Position numbers and translations under genes: made by a program
Source of the DNA: Sorangium cellulosum So ce56
GTDB lineage: Bacteria > Myxococcota_A > Polyangia > Polyangiales > Polyangiaceae
NCBI RefSeq assembly: GCF_000067165.1
Contig: NC_010162.1
Coordinates: 11,272,501 to 11,336,500 of the forward strand
Direction of reading: 5' to 3'
Length of the DNA stretch: 64,000 bases
Shown here: positions 16,661 to 25,847 of the stretch, piece after piece
Numbering within the stretch: the first letter of the stretch is position 1
How the letters are laid out: every line of letters starts with the position of its first letter
Notes under the pieces: model-generated
Told to the model about the DNA's origin: nothing
The model's database searches: none
What the model saw: only the letters and a program-made list of their open reading frames with translations

Positions 16661-17713
16661 ATGCCGCTGCTCCGCCCGCTCTCTCGGCGCTGCCTCGCGT
16701 CGCGAGGCCCCCTCGCCGCGCTCCTCCTCGCCCTCTCGCTCGCCGCGCCGGCCCAGGGCGCCCCCGCCGCGGGCGCGCAGCCGGCCGCGGCCGAGCAGCA
16801 GCCGGGCAAGAGGCCGCAGAACAAGCGCCCCGCCGCGCGGCGGAGCTCGGCCGACGGCAAAGGCGAAACGCGGGCGGCGCGCAGCGCCCGAGCCAAGGAG
16901 AAGGCCAAGGAGCGCGCCGGCAAGAAGCGCGCGGCGAGACGCGACGAAGCGTCCCGCGCGGAGCGCGGCGGCACCGACGCCGGCGCCGACGAGCGGAAGC
17001 CGCTGTCGAAGGGCGCTCCCAACCGCGGGCGGCTGACCGGCGCCGTGCGGCTCCGATCGTCGAGGCACCTCAAGACGCGCGAGGGCGCCAGGACATGGGG
17101 GCTGCCCGTGCTCGTGAAGACCCTGCGGCGCGCCGCCTTCCAGGTGGCCAAGAAGCACGGCGACTCCGCGCTGCTCGTCGGCGACCTCTCGGCCAGGGCG
17201 GGCGGCGCGCTCGACGGGCACAACTCCCACCAGACGGGGCGCGACGCCGACGTCGGTTTCTACGTCGTCAACTCGAAGGGCAAGAACCTCCGCACGGACC
17301 GGTTCGTGGCGTTCGACGACGAGGGCAACGCCATCGGCCTCCCCGGCGCGCGGTTCGACGATGCCCGCAACTGGGCGCTCGTCCAGGCGCTGCTCGAGGA
17401 TCGGCAGGCGGGCGTCAAATACCTCTTCGTGACCGACGCGCTGCGGGCGCGGCTGCTCGCCCACGCCGCGAAGAAGCGCGTCCCGGCAGACCTCCGGGCC
17501 CGGGCCGCGGCCGCGATGATGAGCCCGAGGGACGCCGACCTGCACAACGACCACTTCCACATCCGCGTGATGTGCCCCCCGTCGATGCGCGGCGCCTGCA
17601 TCGAGGAGTCGCTGGCCCGCCCCGCGTGCGCCGCCGACGAACCGAAGAAGGCCCTCGACTCCGCGGCGCCCGCGGCGACGGAACCGGACATCTACGGCGT
17701 GCCTTCCCGCTGA
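16661..17713 (+). CDS. Penicillin-insensitive murein endopeptidase family (MepA, M74)
   Basis: ATG 16661 gives 350 residues: a signal peptide (cleavage near AQGA), a roughly 110-residue low-complexity Lys/Arg/Ala linker, then a LAS-type zinc peptidase domain. Zinc ligands fit the family: H190 and D197 in HNSHQTGRDADVGF, and H298/H300 in DLHNDHFHIRV. MepA cleaves D-Ala-mDAP cross-links in the periplasm, insensitive to beta-lactams (family knowledge). The catalytic part is about 230 residues, slightly shorter than E. coli MepA; the basic linker could tether it to cell-wall polyanions. Single gene, convergent with xth. Confidence 0.88.
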   Translation: MPLLRPLSRRCLASRGPLAALLLALSLAAPAQGAPAAGAQPAAAEQQPGKRPQNKRPAARRSSADGKGETRAARSARAKEKAKERAGKKRAARRDEASRAERGGTDAGADERKPLSKGAPNRGRLTGAVRLRSSRHLKTREGARTWGLPVLVKTLRRAAFQVAKKHGDSALLVGDLSARAGGALDGHNSHQTGRDADVGFYVVNSKGKNLRTDRFVAFDDEGNAIGLPGARFDDARNWALVQALLEDRQAGVKYLFVTDALRARLLAHAAKKRVPADLRARAAAAMMSPRDADLHNDHFHIRVMCPPSMRGACIEESLARPACAADEPKKALDSAAPAATEPDIYGVPSR

Positions 17714-17726
17714 CGCCCTCCGGCGC

Positions 17727-18536
17727 TCAGGCCCCCGGCGCGACCCCGGGCGGCGCGTCGCCGTCCGCGATCTCCACAACGACCGGCGCGTGATCGGACG
17801 GGCGCTGGAGCTCCCGCGGGCGCGTGTCGATCGACACATCGGTGCACCGCGCGGCGAGCGGGCGCGTCACCAGCGCGAGATCGATGCGGAGGCCCTTGTT
17901 GCGCCTGAACGCGCCCATCCGGTAATCCCACCAGCTGTAGGCCTCCTTGGCGGGGTGGCAGGCGCGGAACGCGTCCACGAGCCCCCATTCCATCAGGCGG
18001 CCCAGCGCGGCCCGCTCGTCCGGATGAAAGAGCACCTGCCCCTCCCACTTCTTCGGCTCGGCAACGTCGATCGCCTCGGGCGCTACGTTGAAATCGCCGC
18101 AGATCATGATCTGCTGATCCGGGCGGTAGCGGGCCTCGAGCTCGCTCCGCAGCCGCTCCAGCCACGCGAGCTTGTACGCGAAGGCCGGCGTGCCCACCGC
18201 CTGGCCGTTGGGCACGTAGACGTTGATGACCCGGATCCCCTCGATCGTCGCCGCCAGCATCCGCCGGGCGACGTCCTGCTCGTCGCCGTCGAGGCCCTTC
18301 TTCACGTCGTCGACCGAGAGGCCGAAGCGCGTGGCGATCGCGACCCCGTTGTAGGACTTCTGGCCGAAGATGACCGAGCGATAGCCCACCTCGGAGAGCG
18401 CGGCCTCGGGGAAGCTGCCGTCCTCGACCTTCGTCTCCTGCATGCAAACGACGTCGGGCGCGGCGCGGACCAGCCAGCTCGTGAGCTGCTCGAGCCGCGT
18501 GCGGATGGAGTTCACGTTCCAGGACGCGATGCGCAT
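17727..18536 (-). CDS. xth: Exodeoxyribonuclease III (AP endonuclease)
   Basis: The 269-residue EEP-family nuclease starts MRIASWNVNSIRTRLEQL. Metal and catalytic signatures are in place: WNVNS, CMQETKVEDGSFP, YNGVAIATR, GDFNVAPEAIDV and the final PSDHAPVVVEI. It cleaves DNA 5' to abasic sites and trims 3' ends in base-excision repair. The frame extends 19 codons further upstream, but ATG 18536 has GGAGG seven bases before it and the family's N-terminus. The gene stands alone between the endopeptidase and the hydrolase; the extra upstream codons are not needed by the fold. Confidence 0.93.
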   Translation of the reverse strand: MRIASWNVNSIRTRLEQLTSWLVRAAPDVVCMQETKVEDGSFPEAALSEVGYRSVIFGQKSYNGVAIATRFGLSVDDVKKGLDGDEQDVARRMLAATIEGIRVINVYVPNGQAVGTPAFAYKLAWLERLRSELEARYRPDQQIMICGDFNVAPEAIDVAEPKKWEGQVLFHPDERAALGRLMEWGLVDAFRACHPAKEAYSWWDYRMGAFRRNKGLRIDLALVTRPLAARCTDVSIDTRPRELQRPSDHAPVVVEIADGDAPPGVAPGA

Positions 18537-18615
18537 AGGTCCTCCGGGCGATAGCGGATGAAAAGCCGGGCGGGAAGCCTGGTCCAGGGGCACGCGCGGG
18601 GTCCACGGCGCCCGA

Positions 18616-19500
18616 TCACAGGGCCGCCCGGATCACGTCGAAGAGGCCCTCCGGATCGTCGACATGGAGCCAGTGGCCGGCGCGCGGCAGGACGTGGACC
18701 GAGAGCCAGGGCGCGCGCGCCGCGAGCGCCTCGAAGCGGCCGCGCGAGGCCGGCGAGATCGAGGCGGACCGGCCGCCGAGCACGACATGGATGCGCCGCG
18801 GTTCCACGCCCGGGCCGGCCGGCGCCGGCGGGTCCTCCAGGACGTGCCACAGATCGCGGGCGAAATAGTCGGTGAGCAGCGCGTCCAGGATGTCGAGGTC
18901 GAGCCGGATGCGAAAGCCGTCGCCCTCGCGGCGGACGTTCATCGCCAGCCAGTCCGCGATGCCGCGGCTGAACCCGGCGGCGTGCACCGCCTCGAGGAAC
19001 GCCTCGCGCGACGGGATCGGCTGCGGGATCGCGCGGAGCATCTCGAGCACGCCGGGGCTCTCCGATCCGCTCTCGCCGGCGGGCCTGGCGCTCGGGTCGG
19101 CGTCGAGGATGAAGCCGCGCTCGATCCCCGTCGGCCGTCGCTCGAGGTAGGCGAGCGCCACCTTGCCGCCGAACGAATGGCCCATCACGCCGCGGATATC
19201 GAGGCCGAGGCGGTCGCCCAGCCGGAGCAGATCCTCCGCGGCCGCCGCGATGGTGTGGGGCGCAGGCGGGCTCTGCGACATGCCGTGGGCCCGCAGGTCG
19301 ACAAGGATGAACCCCCACGGCCGGGCGGCTGCGTCAGGCGCGCCCCCGGCGGATTGCGCCTCGGCGAGGCGTCGGATGAAGGTGCGCCAGTTGGCGCCCG
19401 AGCCGAAGATGCCGTGCAGCACGAGCATCCAGCGGGCAGGCGCCGCGGAGGGGGCGGAGACGAGGGCGTGGTGGGGCACGAAGCCGTCGTGTGCGTTCAT
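18616..19500 (-). CDS. Alpha/beta-hydrolase (YbfF-like esterase)
   Basis: This 294-residue single-domain hydrolase has the oxyanion-hole region LHGIFGSGANW, nucleophile elbow GHSFGGK, an acid in the DADPS region or later, and the catalytic His in AGHWLHVDDPEGLFDVI. The sequence pattern resembles YbfF/EPHX-type esterases that act on small acyl esters; the natural substrate is unknown. No signal peptide. It reads in the same direction as xth, 80 bp upstream of it, so the two may share a transcript. Confidence 0.85.
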   Translation of the reverse strand: MNAHDGFVPHHALVSAPSAAPARWMLVLHGIFGSGANWRTFIRRLAEAQSAGGAPDAAARPWGFILVDLRAHGMSQSPPAPHTIAAAAEDLLRLGDRLGLDIRGVMGHSFGGKVALAYLERRPTGIERGFILDADPSARPAGESGSESPGVLEMLRAIPQPIPSREAFLEAVHAAGFSRGIADWLAMNVRREGDGFRIRLDLDILDALLTDYFARDLWHVLEDPPAPAGPGVEPRRIHVVLGGRSASISPASRGRFEALAARAPWLSVHVLPRAGHWLHVDDPEGLFDVIRAAL

Positions 19501-19553
19501 GGCTCTCCGGACCGCGCGAGCGCGCGGCCTGCGCCTAGCGCTAGCATGGACCC

Positions 19554-20126
19554 ATGGCCAAGAAGCCCCCCATCGCGCCGCCGAGCGCGGACGCCACGGA
19601 AGACGAGCGCATCCAGCCGGCGAAGCCCGCGCGGTTTCACGGAGCGGCGCTCGCCGGGGCCAGCTTCGACGACGTCGACCTGCGCGACGCGCGACTGCAC
19701 AACGTCTCGCTCGCGGGGGCCGAGCTCGACGACGTCGACCTGCACGACGCGCGCCTGCACAACGTCTCGCTCGCGGGGGCCGAGCTCGACGACGTCGACC
19801 TGCACGACGCGCGCCTGCACAACGCGACCCTCGCCGGCGCCTCGCTCGACGACATCTCGCTCGCCGGCGCGCGCATCGACAACGCCGACGCCGCCGCGAC
19901 CCGCTGGTCCGACGCGAGCCTGCGCGGCGCTCGCTTCGAGGGGTCGGACCTCCGCGAGGTCGAGATCGTCGGCTGCGCGATCGACGGGCTCACCATCGAC
20001 GGCGTGCGGATCGATCGCCTGCTCGAGGCGGCGAAGGATCGATCAGGCGCGAGCCAGGCCCCGAAGGCCACCGAGACCGAGAAGGAAGCGCAGACGAAGA
20101 AGCCGAGAAAGGGGCGGAAACCGTAG
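19554..20126 (+). CDS. Pentapeptide-repeat protein
   Basis: Residues about 25-155 of 190 follow the A(D/N)LXX pattern of the right-handed quadrilateral beta-helix, in 20-residue super-units such as ARLHNVSLAGAELDDVDLHD. At the DNA level the super-unit is an exact or near-exact 60-bp tandem repeat, so the gene grew by duplication. The short N-terminus is Pro-rich and the C-terminus is basic (KKPRKGRKP). There is no signal peptide. Some family members mimic DNA and bind gyrase, but nothing specific supports that here. Divergent from the hydrolase gene. Confidence 0.88.
   Translation: MAKKPPIAPPSADATEDERIQPAKPARFHGAALAGASFDDVDLRDARLHNVSLAGAELDDVDLHDARLHNVSLAGAELDDVDLHDARLHNATLAGASLDDISLAGARIDNADAAATRWSDASLRGARFEGSDLREVEIVGCAIDGLTIDGVRIDRLLEAAKDRSGASQAPKATETEKEAQTKKPRKGRKP
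19661..19840 (+). repeat. 60-bp tandem repeat inside the pentapeptide-repeat gene
   Basis: Three consecutive 60-bp units align without gaps; the middle pair differs by only a few bases. Units carry the shared block GCTCGACGACGTCGACCTGC. Each adds four pentapeptides, one full coil, to the protein. Such near-identity at the DNA level points to recent expansion or ongoing gene conversion. Confidence 0.85.
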
Positions 20127-20175
20127 CGCCCCACCCGCGCAGCGAGCGGGCAGCGCCCCGCGCGACAGCGGGCGG

Positions 20176-20838
20176 TTACGCCTCGATGAGCCCGGTGCGG
20201 ACCGCGATGCGGGTCAGCTCGACCGCGCTCTTGCACCCGAGCTTCGCGTAGATGCGCACGCGGTGGGTCTCCACCGTCTTCGGGCTGATCGTCAGCCGCG
20301 CGGCCGTCTCGCGCGTCGACACGCCGGCCGCGAGCAGCCGCAGGACCTGGCGCTCGCGCGGCGTCAGCGCGTCGAGACCACCGGAGCCCTCGCTCGCCGG
20401 CTTGCGCATCGCGCGCACCACGGCCCCCGCGATGCTCGAGGAGAGCGGCGCTCCCCCGGTCGCGATCCGGCGGATGCCCTCGATGACCTCCTCGAGCTTC
20501 GAGGTCTTCACGAGATACCCCTGCGCGCCCGCGCGGAGCGCCTCGGCGACGCGGAACTCGTCGTCATAGCCGCTCAACACGAGGAGCTTCGCCTGCGGCA
20601 GCTGCGCTCTCAGCGCCCCGAGGAGCTCGATGCCGTCCCGGTCGGGGATGTTGAGATCGACGAGCACGACGTCCGGCTTGCAGCTCGCCGTCTCGCGCAG
20701 GGCGTCGGCCGCCGTCCCGGCCTGGCCCACGACGACCATGTCGGGCTCGTCCGAGAGCGCTCGAGCGAAGCCTTCGCGAACGACGGGGTGATCGTCGATC
20801 AGATAGATGTGCAGCTTGCTAGCAGGGGTTTCCGCCAT
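20176..20838 (-). CDS. NarL/LuxR-family response regulator
   Basis: The 220-residue protein has a receiver (acceptor D61 in VVLVDLNIPDRDG, with YLVKTSKLEE following the conserved Lys) and a GerE-type helix-turn-helix (LTPRERQVLRLLAAGVSTRETAARLTISPKTVETHR, split across about 150-190). ATG 20838 gives the usual family N-terminus; the frame extends to a GTG at 20877. No kinase is adjacent, so its partner is elsewhere; the neighbouring lone receiver and stress genes suggest a shared stress-response role (inference). Divergent from the lone receiver gene. Confidence 0.93.
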   Translation of the reverse strand: MAETPASKLHIYLIDDHPVVREGFARALSDEPDMVVVGQAGTAADALRETASCKPDVVLVDLNIPDRDGIELLGALRAQLPQAKLLVLSGYDDEFRVAEALRAGAQGYLVKTSKLEEVIEGIRRIATGGAPLSSSIAGAVVRAMRKPASEGSGGLDALTPRERQVLRLLAAGVSTRETAARLTISPKTVETHRVRIYAKLGCKSAVELTRIAVRTGLIEA

Positions 20839-21183
20839 GATGACCACAGGGGGATTGGAGTGTCCTTCAGACCACAATTCGATACCCGTGAGCAGTTCAA
20901 GTCAAGCTGCTCGGGTCGTCCTGGGAGGAACCTTACAGGGGTATCAGGTGCTCAACGATCTGCAAGCAGCGGCGCGGCGGCAAGCCCAATTGGTGAGGAA
21001 AACTCCGTCCTGAGCGAGTTTCGGAGCTCGACGGAGATCCGCGCGGCGTGGAATGCGCAACGCAGGACGTGACGGAAGGTGCAACGATGCGCCCAGAGCG
21101 GCCTGCGCATGCGGTCGCGGCAACCGTCTGGTATCCTTCGCGCGCCTCATGCGCCGGAATGGCCAGCGATCCAGGGAAATACG
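20839..21183. other. Divergent intergenic region between two regulators
   Basis: No gene is credible here: the frames present are short and lack start signals. It must contain the promoters of the NarL-type regulator and of the lone receiver, but I could not single out convincing -35/-10 pairs. Confidence 0.4.
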
Positions 21184-21597
21184 ATGAGCTCGCCGGTCCC
21201 CGCTCCCGGCCCGGCCGCCACCTCGCCCTCGCCGCGCGCGGCCGCGGAGATCTTCGTCGTCGATGACGACCCCGCCCTCGTCGAGTCGCTGCTCGACCTG
21301 CTCTCCGACGAGGGCTACCGCGTTCAGGGCTTCACGCGGCCGCTGGAAGCGCTCGATCGCCTCGCCCGCGGCGCGCGGCCACGGGCGGTCCTGCTCGACT
21401 ACGTGATGCCCGAGATGACCGGCGAGGAGTTCCTCGCCGCGCTCGCCGCCGCGGGCGTCGAGGTGCCCGTCCTCCTGCTCTCCGGCGTGAACGAGCCCAA
21501 CATCCGCGGCGCCGTGGCCGGCGTGCTGGCGAAGCCCTTCGACGTCGACCGGCTCCTCGTCGTGCTCGAGCGCCTGACCGGCGCCGTGCAACGCTAG
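21184..21597 (+). CDS. Stand-alone receiver domain (CheY-like)
   Basis: Starting at ATG 21184, which follows a short A-rich stretch, the protein is 137 residues: a 20-residue Pro/Ala head and one receiver domain. Acidic pocket DDD (27-29), acceptor D72 in LLDYVMPEMTGEE, a Ser in LLLSG, and the conserved Lys in LAKPF are all present, so it should be phosphorylatable. No output domain. It precedes the GH65-type gene by 88 bp in the same direction. It could be a phospho-relay intermediate for kinases encoded nearby, such as the hybrid kinase at 29535 (inference). Confidence 0.9.
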   Translation: MSSPVPAPGPAATSPSPRAAAEIFVVDDDPALVESLLDLLSDEGYRVQGFTRPLEALDRLARGARPRAVLLDYVMPEMTGEEFLAALAAAGVEVPVLLLSGVNEPNIRGAVAGVLAKPFDVDRLLVVLERLTGAVQR

Positions 21598-21685
21598 CGC
21601 ACCGGCGCCGCGGCCCCCCGATCCCGGCTCGCACAGGCGCGGCGGCACGCTCCTCGCGTCCCCTGGCCCCGAGGAGGAGCCGAGG

Positions 21686-24600
21686 ATGTCGTCGCTGCGC
21701 GTAGAAGACAGCGCCACCGGGCCAGCCGTCCTCGTGCGAGGCGGATCGGGCAGCCCCGCCATCGCGAACGCGCCTGCGGCCGCGATCAAGCTGCCGGCCG
21801 AGCTGCACCACCGCTTCCGCTTCATCGCGATCGACGCGGGCCTCCTCGGGGAGGCGGCCGACGGCGCCGCGGCGCTGCTCGACGCGCTGCTCGCGATGGG
21901 GGTGCGCGTGGCGCTCTTCACCGACGATGCCATGCCCCACCTCGCGCGGCGGCTCGCTCGCGGCGTGCGCGCCGAGAACTGCAGGCGGCTCTTCCTCGGC
22001 TCGCTGGACGGCGCGGAGCTCCACGGCTTCGATCGCCGCGGCGCCGCGGTCGCGCTCGCCGCCCGCGCGGAGCCGGACGGGCGCTCCGCCGTCGCCGCGC
22101 TGCTCGCTCAGGTGATCGCGCCGCTCCGCATCGAGCCGCACGATCGGCTCGCGATCTCGCCGGAATCACTCGAATCACTCGAATCACTCGAATCACTCGA
22201 ATCACTCGACGGTGCGGCGGCCTCCGCGGCGCGCGGCCTCCGCGGCGCGCCGGAGCTCGCGGGCGCCGTCCACGCGACGGCCGGCGCGCAGCGGCTCCAC
22301 GAGATCCTCGCGCTCCAGCGGGATCTCGAGGGCGAGCTCGGGTCGCTCGCGGCGCCCCGAGACGCCGCGTGGCTCATCGAGGAGCCAGGGTTCGACGTCG
22401 CGCGCGAGCACGAGATCGAGTCGCTGCTCGCGATCGCCAACGGCTACCTCGGCTCGCGCGCGTCGCTGCCGGAGGGCTCGAGCGTGTCGCGGCCGGCGAC
22501 GTTCATCGCCGGCGCCTTCGAGCCCTCGGCCGACGTGAGCCGCGTGCCGGAGCTCGTCATCGCCCCCGACTGGGGCCGGCTGAGCGTCGCCATCGAGGGC
22601 GAGTCGTTCTCCGCGGAGACGAGCGGCGTGCTGCACCACCGCCGCGCCCTCGACATGCGGCGGGGCGTGCTGCTGCGCGAGTGCCTGCGGCGCGGCGAGG
22701 GAGGCCACCTCACGCACCTGCACACGCTCCACGCGGCGTCGCTCGCGAACCGCCACGTCCTCATGGAAGCGCTCAGCATCACCCCCCTCAACTTCACCGG
22801 GACGATCCGCGTCGACGCGATCCTGAGCGGCGACGTGAAGAGCGCGAGCGGCGCGGCGCACTGGGCCGGCTTCGCGGCGGACGCGGGCGCGAAGAGCCTG
22901 CTGCTCGTCGGGCACACGCACGGCGGGCTCGTGACCGCGATGACCTCGCACCTGCGCGAGCTCCCGGAGCAGGCCGCGGAGAGCTCGCCCCCGCTCGAGG
23001 CCCTCGAGGGCGCGCGCTGCGAGCGCACGACGGGCGCGCGATCCATCGCCGAGCGGTGCGACGTCGGCGTCCGCGTCGCCGAGCCGCGCCGCCTCTTCCG
23101 GACGACGACGCTGCACACGTCGCGCGACACGCCCGCGCCGCGCGAGGCGGGCCAGGCGCTCCAGGACGAGCTGTCGCGCCGCGCCATGGCCGACGTGCTC
23201 GGCGAGCACACGCGGGCGTGGGCGGAGCGATGGCGCCACGCCGACGTCGAGATCGACGGCGCCCCCAGGATCGAGCGGGCGCTCCGGTTCGCCCTGTACC
23301 ACCTCATCGGCGCCGTGAACCCGGACGACCCGCGCTGCTCGATCGGCGCGCGCGGGCTCAGCGGGGAGGCGTACCGCGGCCATGTCTTCTGGGATACCGA
23401 GACCTTCCTCGTCCCGTTCTACACGCACTGCTACCCCGAGGCCGCCCGCGCGCTGCTCCTCTACAGGCACCGCACCCTCGCCGGCGCGCGCCGCAAGGCG
23501 AAGGTGCTCGGCTACGAGGGCGCGCTCTACGCGTGGGAGTCGGCGGACACGGGCGACGAGACGACGCCGCCGCTCGTCGTCACGCCGTTCGGCGAGGTGG
23601 TCCGGGTGCTCTCCGGCGAGCAGGAGCACCACATCAGCGCCGACGTCGCGTACGCGGTGCACGCGTACGTCCGCGCGACCGGCGATCTCGACTTCCAGCG
23701 CGGCGAGGGGGCCGAGATCCTGATCGAGACGGCGCGCTTCTGGGCGAGCCGCGCCGAGCTCGGGCCGGATGGCCACGCCCACATCCGGCGGGTGATCGGG
23801 CCGGACGAGTACCACGAGACCGTGGACGACAACGCGTTCACGAACTGGATGGCGCGGCACAACCTCCGCGTCGCCGCCGCGCTCGTCCGGCGCGACGCCG
23901 CGCGCGCGGACGTGCTCGCGCGGCTCGACCTCCGGCCCGACGAGCCCGACCACTGGTGCGACGTCGCAGGCCGCCTGCTCCTCGGGATCGACCCGCAGAC
24001 CGGCCTGATCGAGCAGTTCGCCGGCTACTTCGGCCTCGCGCCGTTCTCCATCGCCGACTACGCCGTGCGCAGCGCGCCGGTCGACGTCCTGCTCGGGCGC
24101 GAGCGGACGCAGGCCAGCCAGGTGGTGAAGCAAGCGGACGTCGTGCAGCTCATCGCGATGCTCTGGAGCGCGGTGCCCGCGAGCGCCCGGCGCGACAACT
24201 TCCTCTATTACGAGCCGCGCACCGCCCACGGCAGCTCGCTGAGCCCCAGCGCCCACGCGCTCGTCGCCGCCCGGCTCGATCTCCACGCGCACGCCGAGCG
24301 CTACTTCGAGCAGACCGCCGACATCGACCTCGGCAACACGATGGGCAACGCCGCGGGGGGCGTGCACATCGCCGCCATGGGCGGCCTCTGGCAAGCCGTC
24401 GCGTTCGGCGTGGCCGGCGTCACGCGCGTGCCGCGGAGCGCGCTCTCGGAGGCGCTCCCCCACGCGCCGCCGTGCCCCGACGAGGACGAGGCGATCGGGA
24501 TCGAGCCGCACCTCCTGCCGGGCTGGCGGCACCTCAAGATCCCGATCGCCTGGCGAGGCCGCGCCCTCGAGATCCACGTGGAGGACGGCGCGGTCGAGGT

Positions 24601-24748
24601 CGCGCTGGAGGGGAGCGCGCCGCTGCCGATCTGCCTGCTCGACGCGGGCGCGCCCGCCTGCGCCGTGCTGGCGGAGCCGGGCCGCCGCTATGCGACGCGG
24701 CTGCTGGGCGGCCGCGTCACGCCATGGGAGGAGGTCACGCCATGCTGA
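21686..24748 (+). CDS. GH65-family glycoside phosphorylase with N-terminal HAD-like domain
   Basis: The 1,020-residue protein has two parts. Residues about 30-150 resemble a HAD fold (FRFIAIDAGLLGEA, then VRVALFTDD), but the DxDxT motif is not intact, so it may be catalytically dead. A (Glu-Ser-Leu)5 linker (about 160-174) follows, then a full GH65 domain: FDVAREHEIESLLAIANGYLGSR, GHVFWDTETFLVPFY and the catalytic acid E708 in IGPDEYHE. GH65 enzymes phosphorolyse or hydrolyse trehalose, maltose, kojibiose or related disaccharides; which one is not readable. The last codons overlap the next ATG by 7 nt, so the stress protein is co-translated. Trehalose turnover would suit a stress operon. Confidence 0.88.
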   Translation: MSSLRVEDSATGPAVLVRGGSGSPAIANAPAAAIKLPAELHHRFRFIAIDAGLLGEAADGAAALLDALLAMGVRVALFTDDAMPHLARRLARGVRAENCRRLFLGSLDGAELHGFDRRGAAVALAARAEPDGRSAVAALLAQVIAPLRIEPHDRLAISPESLESLESLESLESLDGAAASAARGLRGAPELAGAVHATAGAQRLHEILALQRDLEGELGSLAAPRDAAWLIEEPGFDVAREHEIESLLAIANGYLGSRASLPEGSSVSRPATFIAGAFEPSADVSRVPELVIAPDWGRLSVAIEGESFSAETSGVLHHRRALDMRRGVLLRECLRRGEGGHLTHLHTLHAASLANRHVLMEALSITPLNFTGTIRVDAILSGDVKSASGAAHWAGFAADAGAKSLLLVGHTHGGLVTAMTSHLRELPEQAAESSPPLEALEGARCERTTGARSIAERCDVGVRVAEPRRLFRTTTLHTSRDTPAPREAGQALQDELSRRAMADVLGEHTRAWAERWRHADVEIDGAPRIERALRFALYHLIGAVNPDDPRCSIGARGLSGEAYRGHVFWDTETFLVPFYTHCYPEAARALLLYRHRTLAGARRKAKVLGYEGALYAWESADTGDETTPPLVVTPFGEVVRVLSGEQEHHISADVAYAVHAYVRATGDLDFQRGEGAEILIETARFWASRAELGPDGHAHIRRVIGPDEYHETVDDNAFTNWMARHNLRVAAALVRRDAARADVLARLDLRPDEPDHWCDVAGRLLLGIDPQTGLIEQFAGYFGLAPFSIADYAVRSAPVDVLLGRERTQASQVVKQADVVQLIAMLWSAVPASARRDNFLYYEPRTAHGSSLSPSAHALVAARLDLHAHAERYFEQTADIDLGNTMGNAAGGVHIAAMGGLWQAVAFGVAGVTRVPRSALSEALPHAPPCPDEDEAIGIEPHLLPGWRHLKIPIAWRGRALEIHVEDGAVEVALEGSAPLPICLLDAGAPACAVLAEPGRRYATRLLGGRVTPWEEVTPC
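22163..22207 (+). repeat. Five tandem copies of a 9-bp unit (GAATCACTC)
   Basis: Five perfect units encode (ESL)5 in the linker between the HAD-like and GH65 domains. The unit is AT-rich and uses codons unlike the surrounding gene. Because 9 is a multiple of 3, copy-number change would alter linker length without frameshifting. Confidence 0.95.
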
Positions 24749-25716
24749 GCGCCGTACGCGACGGGTCCCCGGTCGGGCTCGGGGCACCCCCGGCCGAGCT
24801 GCCCCACGAGGCGCTCGAGGGGGCCGACGAGCGCCCGCCGCAGAGCGGCCTGCAGCGCAGGAGCGTGGTCGTCGCGCTCCACGGCCGCCGCGCCCACCTC
24901 GGCGCCGTCGCGCTCGGGCGGCTCATCGCCCGCGGGCTCGAGGCCCCGCTGCGCGGGCTGTGCCTCTCCACGGAGCCGATCGACGCGAGCGAGGTGCCGG
25001 CCCACTTCGGGATCGCCCCGGAGGCGCTGCAGGGCATGGTGCTGGACGTCGAGGCGAGCGACGATCCGCCCGGTGCGCTCGCGTCCGCCATGGCGAGCTA
25101 CGGGGCCGCGCTCGTGATCGTGGCCTCGCACGCCGACGATCCCACCGACGAGCGCTTCGGCGTCGGCCAGCTCGCGGCGCGCGCGCTGGAGTCCACCGCG
25201 CTCGGCGTCGTCGTCCTCCGCGAGGAGCCCTCCCCGCCGCGGCTCCAGCGCATCCTGCTGCCGCTCGACGGGAACCCCAGCACGGCCAGCGCGATCACGC
25301 CCGTCGGGGAGGTCGCCCGCAAGCTCGGCGCCGAGCTCGACATCGTGATGGTCGGCTGCGCCTCGCCGCGGGAGGCCGCGGACGACGGGCCGCCCGTGTC
25401 GACGCCCGTGCCCTCCGAGCCGGGCGCGATGGTGGCACCCCTCTACGTCGACCAGCCCCAGCACGAGTGGCCCGCGTTCACCGAGGAGTTCCTGGCCCGG
25501 TTCCTGAGCGCGATCGGGCACTGCCCCCACGGCGTCGCCACGCGGTTCTTCCTCGGCAAGGGCGAGCCGGCGGCGGAGATCGCGCGCCTCGCCTGGCAGC
25601 TGGCGAGCGACCTTGTAGTGCTGGTCTGGCACGGGCAGCTCGCCGATCACCATGGCGGCGTCATCCGCGACGTGCTCGCCCGGGCGCCGTGCCCCGTGCT
25701 GGTCCTGCGGCGCTAG
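24742..25716 (+). CDS. Tandem universal stress protein (two UspA domains)
   Basis: ATG 24742 overlaps the phosphorylase stop, giving 324 residues with two Usp folds. The first (about 38-165) starts RSVVVALHGRRAHLGAVALG; the second (about 167-324) starts RILLPLDGNPSTASAITPVGEVARKLGAELDIVMVG and ends APCPVLVLRR. The G-x2-G-x9-G ATP-loop is degenerate, so nucleotide binding is uncertain. Universal stress proteins in such dyads usually act in starvation or low-oxygen responses. Operon with the GH65 gene is clear from the overlap; the Lon-like protease follows 131 bp later. Confidence 0.88.
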   Translation: MLSAVRDGSPVGLGAPPAELPHEALEGADERPPQSGLQRRSVVVALHGRRAHLGAVALGRLIARGLEAPLRGLCLSTEPIDASEVPAHFGIAPEALQGMVLDVEASDDPPGALASAMASYGAALVIVASHADDPTDERFGVGQLAARALESTALGVVVLREEPSPPRLQRILLPLDGNPSTASAITPVGEVARKLGAELDIVMVGCASPREAADDGPPVSTPVPSEPGAMVAPLYVDQPQHEWPAFTEEFLARFLSAIGHCPHGVATRFFLGKGEPAAEIARLAWQLASDLVVLVWHGQLADHHGGVIRDVLARAPCPVLVLRR

Positions 25717-25847
25717 CGCGGCCCCACGTGACGCGCGGCGCGCCCCGGCGGCGGCGAGGCGCTCCATCGGCCTTCGATCGGCGCGCGGGCGCCTCGCCGG
25801 GCGGGCTCCACGCCAACGACCGGCGAAAGGCGCTATGGTGCGCCGCC

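Noticed and set aside
24690..25847. Extension of the Lon-like gene across the Usp gene
   Set aside because: The extension is Arg/Ala-rich shadow of the Usp frame; the conserved family start is at 25848.
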